In this document: one piece after another, positions 60,330 to 64,000 of the stretch | How the letters are laid out: every line of letters starts with the position of its first letter | Numbering within the stretch: position 1 is the first letter of the stretch | NCBI RefSeq assembly: GCF_003130255.1 | Contig: NZ_NRCN01000002.1 | Location: 62,001-126,000 of the forward strand | Direction: 5' to 3' | Length of the DNA stretch: 64,000 nucleotides | Source of the DNA: Aggregatibacter kilianii | GTDB lineage: Bacteria; Pseudomonadota; Gammaproteobacteria; Enterobacterales; Pasteurellaceae | Translations under genes and position numbers: made by a program | The notes under the pieces: model-generated | Seen by the model: only the letters and a program-made list of their open reading frames with translations | The model's database searches: none | Told to the model about the DNA's origin: nothing

Positions 60330-60465
60330 TGGAACGAAGCAAAAAGTCGCATTTTGTGATGTCGCTACGCCGATTCTGATAGAAAAGTCGGACATACTAT
60401 CGCCAGAAACGGCGAAGGAGATTCTCTCTCATAATCTCACCGGGCGCGAACTGTGTAGATGGTAA
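60262..60465 (+). CDS. Rz1-like o-spanin lipoprotein (pair 2)
   Basis: 67 aa. Signal peptide with lipobox L-S-V-T-G-C (Cys ~20), then a short periplasmic part ending LTGRELCRW. Starts inside the Rz-like gene in another frame and extends past it, the classical overlapping spanin layout. Last gene before attR. Confidence 0.8.
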   Translation: MKRLKCLLMTLAVSLSVTGCVNDGTKQKVAFCDVATPILIEKSDILSPETAKEILSHNLTGRELCRW

Positions 60466-60557
60466 CTGTCTCTGACGACGGTTCTTCTGTCGGTATCGTG
60501 CGGCTAGCTTGGACTACTCAACCGCCACAGAACGGTATTCAGCGGCTCTAGGAGATA

Positions 60558-60571
60558 ATTGAGTGGGAATA
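60558..60571. other. attR core
   Basis: Second copy of ATTGAGTGGGAATA, followed by host DNA. The displaced codons read Ile-Glu-Trp-Glu-stop (TAA), the original guaA end. Confidence 0.93.
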
Positions 60572-60578
60572 ACTTATT

Positions 60579-60608
60579 AAAAAAGCCTTGAATTTTCAGG
60601 GCTTTTTT
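60579..60608 (+). terminator. Original guaA terminator, displaced by the prophage
   Basis: AAAAAAGCC...GGCTTTTTT hairpin eight bases after the displaced stop codon. Confidence 0.85.
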
Positions 60609-60610
60609 AT

Positions 60611-61119
60611 TTCTATAAAATACCTTTTTCAAGAATAGAAAAATAACGGTTCCAACATCTGTCAGAATAAATATCGAAATTAAGATTAACTAGAAATGAA
60701 ACTTAGGATTGGGTGGTGAACTAAGCAGAATTGGTCTTAACAGTAAGCGGTATACTGCGTCGCATCCCTGCGGGTTTCTACCTAGTCCACCATTGACTGA
60801 TGATGGTTTGTAGTTTGCGACATAAAACTCATACCAAAAGCGTTTTATACCTTTAGCCGCTTATTTCAGGAGACCAATCCTGACTTTCAAACATCTTACT
60901 TTAAAAGCAACTACATCATAAAATCGTTTTAGCCGATTGTCAATCTGCGCTTTAACATATATTTTGTTAATTTTTTTCATAGTTTATTTTTTGAATAATA
61001 ACAATAAATTACTGTGATTACAGAGTGTTACCTGGTGTAACCAGATGAATTTTTATGACTTTTATAAAAAAAACACATAAAATAATCGGTCTAATTGCAC
61101 CGCCTTTGAAATCTTGTTA
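60611..61119. other. Host intergenic region upstream of accA, no gene seen
   Basis: About 500 bp, AT-rich in its second half. Bases ~60710-60800 are less AT-rich, with partly complementary segments (GGTGGTGAACTA and TAGTCCACC). I could not match it to a known RNA or insertion sequence. Confidence 0.4.
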
Positions 61120-61128
61120 AAGTGCGGT
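61120..61128 (+). other. DNA uptake signal sequence
   Basis: AAGTGCGGT, perfect core, in the accA upstream region. Confidence 0.85.
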
Positions 61129-61158
61129 ACAAATTTTTCACAAAATTAGGAATCACAC

Positions 61159-62112
61159 ATGAGTCAAGAATACTTAGATTTTGAATTACCCATTGCCGAA
61201 CTCGAAGCGAAAATTGAATCCTTACGCTCCGTAGTTGACCAAGATAACGAAATTAATCTTGATGATGAAATTGCCCGCTTACAGAAAAAAAGTATTGAAT
61301 TAACAGAAAAAACCTTTGCAAATTTAGATGCGTGGCAAGTTTCAAAAATGTCCCGCCATCCAAACCGTCCTTATACTCTTGACTATATTGAACATATTTT
61401 TACCGAATTTGAAGAACTTGCCGGCGATCGCGCCTTTGCCGATGATAAAGCCATTGTCGGCGGTTTGGCCCGTTTAGATGGCAAACCGGTAATGGTTATC
61501 GGCCACCAAAAAGGTCGCACGGTAAAAGACAAAGTGAAACGCAACTTTGGTATGCCGGCACCGGAAGGTTATCGCAAAGCGTTGCGCTTAATGCAAATGG
61601 CTGAACGTTTCAAATTGCCGATTATTACCTTTATCGATACCCCGGGAGCTTATCCGGGTGTGGGTGCGGAAGAACGCGGCCAATCTGAGGCAATCGCCCG
61701 CAACTTGCGTGAAATGTCCATGTTAAAAGTACCTGTAATCTGTACCGTGATCGGCGAAGGCGGTTCCGGTGGGGCATTGGCTATTGGTGTGGGCGATAAA
61801 GTCAATATGTTGCAATATTCCACCTACTCCGTTATTTCGCCTGAAGGCTGTGCATCTATTTTATGGAAAAGTGCCGACAAAGCATCAACCGCAGCCGAAG
61901 TTATGGGTTTAACTGCCACGCGCTTAAAAGAATTAGGCCTGATTGATAATATCATTACCGAACCACTAGGCGGTGCTCATCGCAATTATGCAGAAATGGC
62001 ACAAAATCTGAAAAAACGTCTGCTTGCTGATTTAGAAGATCTGGAAGTCTTAGATGCCGAAAATCTGTTGGATCGTCGTTATCAACGTTTAATGAGCTAC
62101 GGTTACGTATAG
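61159..62112 (+). CDS. accA: Acetyl-CoA carboxylase, carboxyltransferase alpha subunit
   Basis: 317 aa, close to the usual 319. Cytosolic; with AccD it transfers CO2 from biotin to acetyl-CoA in the first step of fatty acid synthesis. Typical segments: [14 protein letters not shown] at the start, [15 protein letters not shown]-like [49 protein letters not shown] and [26 protein letters not shown] precedes ATG. Confidence 0.97.
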   Translation: MSQEYLDFELPIAELEAKIESLRSVVDQDNEINLDDEIARLQKKSIELTEKTFANLDAWQVSKMSRHPNRPYTLDYIEHIFTEFEELAGDRAFADDKAIVGGLARLDGKPVMVIGHQKGRTVKDKVKRNFGMPAPEGYRKALRLMQMAERFKLPIITFIDTPGAYPGVGAEERGQSEAIARNLREMSMLKVPVICTVIGEGGSGGALAIGVGDKVNMLQYSTYSVISPEGCASILWKSADKASTAAEVMGLTATRLKELGLIDNIITEPLGGAHRNYAEMAQNLKKRLLADLEDLEVLDAENLLDRRYQRLMSYGYV

Positions 62113-62175
62113 AAAATAATAAAAAAATAAACCGTATTTGCTGTTTTTAAAGGGATTTAAAAGGAGAAAATAACA

Positions 62176-63033
62176 ATGAAAAACGTACTTTCAATTCAGT
62201 CTCATGTGGTTTACGGCTATGCCGGTAATAAGTCGGCAACATTCCCAATGCAGCTCCTTGGTGTAGATGTTTGGGCATTAAATACCGTGCAATTTTCTAA
62301 TCATACGCAATACGGCAAATGGACGGGAATCGTCATTCCGAAAGAACAAATTGCAGAAATTGTGCGTGGCATTGATGAAATTGATGCGTTGAAAAGATGT
62401 GATGCGGTAGTTTCCGGCTATTTAGGCTCTGCAGAACAAATCGATGAAATCATCAAAGCCGTGCATAAAATTAAAGCCATCAATCCTAACGCGCTTTATT
62501 TATGCGATCCTGTTATGGGTCATCCGGATAAAGGTTGTATCGTTGCCGATGGTGTGCGCGAAGGCTTAATTAACATCGTATCGGAAGCTGATATCATTAT
62601 GCCGAACTTGGTGGAGCTACGTGAATTAAGCGGTTTACCGGTAGAAAATTTTGAACAGGCACTGACTGCCGTTCAAGCCATCTTGGCGAAAGGTCCGAAA
62701 AAAGTGTTAGTGAAACATTTGAGCAAAGTAGGCAAAGACGCGTCTCAATTTGAAATGCTACTGGCAACCTCTCAAGGTGTATGGCATCTTTCCCGTCCAT
62801 TACACCCGTTTGATCGTGAGCCGGTAGGCGTGGGCGATTTAACCGCCGGTTTATTCTTAGCCAATTTGCTGAACGGAAAATCAGATGTGGACGCTTTTGA
62901 GCACATGGCAAACGCAGTCAATGAAGTCATGCAAACCACGTTAGAACGTGGCGAATATGAATTACAAATCATTGCCGCCAGAGATCACATCATCAATCCG
63001 CGTAGCCACTACAAAGCACAAAAAATCGCGTAA
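62176..63033 (+). CDS. pdxY: Pyridoxal/pyridoxamine kinase
   Basis: 285 aa (usual 287). Phosphorylates pyridoxal in the vitamin B6 salvage pathway. Seen: [20 protein letters not shown] at the start, [17 protein letters not shown], and the anion-hole/catalytic region [16 protein letters not shown] with the catalytic Asp of GDLTAG. AAGGAGAAAATAAC ribosome site. The order accA-pdxY-tilS is shared with Haemophilus. Confidence 0.96.
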   Translation: MKNVLSIQSHVVYGYAGNKSATFPMQLLGVDVWALNTVQFSNHTQYGKWTGIVIPKEQIAEIVRGIDEIDALKRCDAVVSGYLGSAEQIDEIIKAVHKIKAINPNALYLCDPVMGHPDKGCIVADGVREGLINIVSEADIIMPNLVELRELSGLPVENFEQALTAVQAILAKGPKKVLVKHLSKVGKDASQFEMLLATSQGVWHLSRPLHPFDREPVGVGDLTAGLFLANLLNGKSDVDAFEHMANAVNEVMQTTLERGEYELQIIAARDHIINPRSHYKAQKIA

Positions 63034-63041
63034 CGCTCAAC

Positions 63042-63069
63042 TTCCTCCCGTGGAACGGGAGGAAATTTT
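63042..63069 (+). terminator. Terminator between pdxY and tilS
   Basis: TTCCTCCCGT and ACGGGAGGAA arms, 3-nt loop, then ATTTTA. Confidence 0.8.
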
Positions 63070-63077
63070 ATCCGCCT

Positions 63078-64000
63078 ATGCTTCTTGAACAATTCTCACA
63101 GAGACTCCGACAACTCGCCCCGAACCAAACACAATTTCTTATCGGTTTCAGTGGAGGACTGGATTCCACTGCACTCCTCGCCTTATTCGCAAAACTCCGT
63201 GAAAATCAACCGCACTTTCAGTTGCGCGCCATTCATATTCATCACGGGCTAAGTTCAAACGCCGATGCTTGGGCAACTCATTGTGAAAATCTCTGCCAAC
63301 AATTCCAAATACCGTTGTTGATCCAACGGGTCAACGTGAATATGGCGAACGGCATTGAAGCCGGTGCCCGTCAGGCGCGTTATGAAGCCATTGCACAACA
63401 TATTTTGCCCCAAGAGTGGTTGGCCACAGCACATCATCTGCAAGATCAGACGGAAACTTTTTTTCTTGCCTTAAAACGCGGTAGCGGGTTGCAAGGCTTA
63501 AGCGCAATGCAAGCCCAAAGCACGGTTTACAACGTACCAATTTTTCGTCCGCTGTTATCTTTTAGTCGTCAGCAACTGCTCAATTTTGTGCAACAACAGG
63601 GAATCACGTGGATCGAAGATGAAAGCAACGCCGACAATCAATACGATCGCAATTTCTTACGCAATCAAATTCTGCCCGATCTACGTCAACGTTGGGGGCA
63701 TTTTGATTCGGCCGTGCAACGTTGTGCACAACATTGTTACGAACAACAGCAACTGTTAAATGAATTACTGGCAGAGGAATATCAAAAAAACGTTGATAAA
63801 ACTGACCGCACTTTTAAAGTGCAACACTTTGCCGATTATTCGGCAATTAAACAACGTGCCCTGTTGCGCTTGTGGCTACAAGAATGCGGCGTTGCCATGC
63901 CGTCATTAGTGCAATTAGAACACCTAATTTCCGATGTGGTTTTTGCCAAGCCTGATACACAGCCACAATTTCGATTAGAAAATAACATTGTACGTCGGTA
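63078..64000 (+). CDS. tilS: tRNA(Ile)-lysidine synthase, 3' end beyond the window
   Basis: The frame from ATG 63078 is open to the window end (307 codons). Begins [15 protein letters not shown]; the PP-loop is [24 protein letters not shown] and [15 protein letters not shown] are TilS motifs; it modifies C34 of tRNA-Ile to lysidine using ATP and lysine. Two uptake signals lie within it (63209, 63805). Confidence 0.95.
   Translation, partial: MLLEQFSQRLRQLAPNQTQFLIGFSGGLDSTALLALFAKLRENQPHFQLRAIHIHHGLSSNADAWATHCENLCQQFQIPLLIQRVNVNMANGIEAGARQARYEAIAQHILPQEWLATAHHLQDQTETFFLALKRGSGLQGLSAMQAQSTVYNVPIFRPLLSFSRQQLLNFVQQQGITWIEDESNADNQYDRNFLRNQILPDLRQRWGHFDSAVQRCAQHCYEQQQLLNELLAEEYQKNVDKTDRTFKVQHFADYSAIKQRALLRLWLQECGVAMPSLVQLEHLISDVVFAKPDTQPQFRLENNIVRR
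63209..63217 (-). other. DNA uptake signal sequence
   Basis: ACCGCACTT inside tilS. Confidence 0.8.
63805..63813 (-). other. DNA uptake signal sequence
   Basis: ACCGCACTT inside tilS, followed by TTAAAGTGC, giving a partial inverted pair. Confidence 0.8.

Larger units (their letters stand above)
3014..60571. mobile_element. Integrated temperate podovirus-type prophage, 57.5 kb
   Basis: Bounded by 14-bp direct repeats of the guaA 3' end (ATTGAGTGGGAATA). It contains an integrase beside the left repeat, a minus-strand replication/regulation arm and a plus-strand structural/lysis arm. The P22-like portal, N4-gp56-type capsid, internal virion proteins, very large virion protein, nozzle-like tail protein and absence of any tape-measure or sheath gene indicate a short-tailed phage. 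The DNA polymerase, terminase, capsid, holin and endolysin genes are all open. One early gene (DUF2303) has a premature stop. I saw no reverse transcriptase and no tRNA gene. Confidence 0.95.

Overview
The window is a Pasteurellaceae chromosome segment (Haemophilus/Aggregatibacter type) interrupted by a 57.5-kb podovirus-type prophage. The host call rests on AAGTGCGGT-type DNA uptake signal sequences, which occur five times in about 6.5 kb of flanking chromosome (I noticed no perfect copy in the prophage), and on the gene content: an EamA transporter end, a DUF2806 gene and guaA on the left; accA, pdxY and tilS on the right. The prophage lies between 14-bp direct repeats (3014-3027 and 60558-60571) at the 3' end of guaA. 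The phage copy rebuilds the last guaA codons and supplies a new stop codon and terminator.

Prishage left arm (3.2-27.8 kb): a tyrosine integrase points right. Everything else is on the minus strand. Reading from the centre outward this arm has about 20 small early genes, then DNA metabolism (split PolA-family polymerase, zinc-finger protein, primase/SF3 helicase, Cas4/RecB-like nuclease, SNF2-type helicase, coiled-coil proteins, a VRR-type nuclease), a repressor-like and an AlpA-like regulator, and a tail-fibre cluster next to the integrase. Central region (27.8-33.1 kb): mostly non-coding. It holds three homologous ~400-bp iteron modules, a heptamer array, a 395-aa protein, three tiny membrane proteins, and a tandemly duplicated promoter-terminator unit. 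Right arm (33.1-60.5 kb, plus strand): small and large terminase, portal, scaffold, an Acb2-like small protein, N4-gp56-type capsid protein, adaptors, internal virion proteins, a PAPS-reductase-like protein, a 2566-aa virion protein, tail proteins, holin, endolysin and two nested spanin-like pairs.

The most unusual content is three inteins in two essential enzymes. The polymerase is encoded in two pieces joined by a naturally split intein (115-aa N part, 28-aa C part) whose halves flank an unrelated 58-codon gene. A second intein sits in polymerase motif A, and its HNH/NUMOD endonuclease reads in a different frame from the splicing domains. The large terminase has a 345-aa intein inside Walker A that starts with Gln and carries the Trp/Cys/Thr signature of class 3 inteins plus an apparently intact LAGLIDADG endonuclease. 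Other leads are the three iteron modules with a constant GAATT half and a module-specific variable half, and a promoter-linked palindrome TTATAAC-N7-GTTATAA upstream of operons in both arms, which looks like a phage-wide control site.

All calls come from reading the sequence and translations by eye. No database search, alignment or folding program was run.
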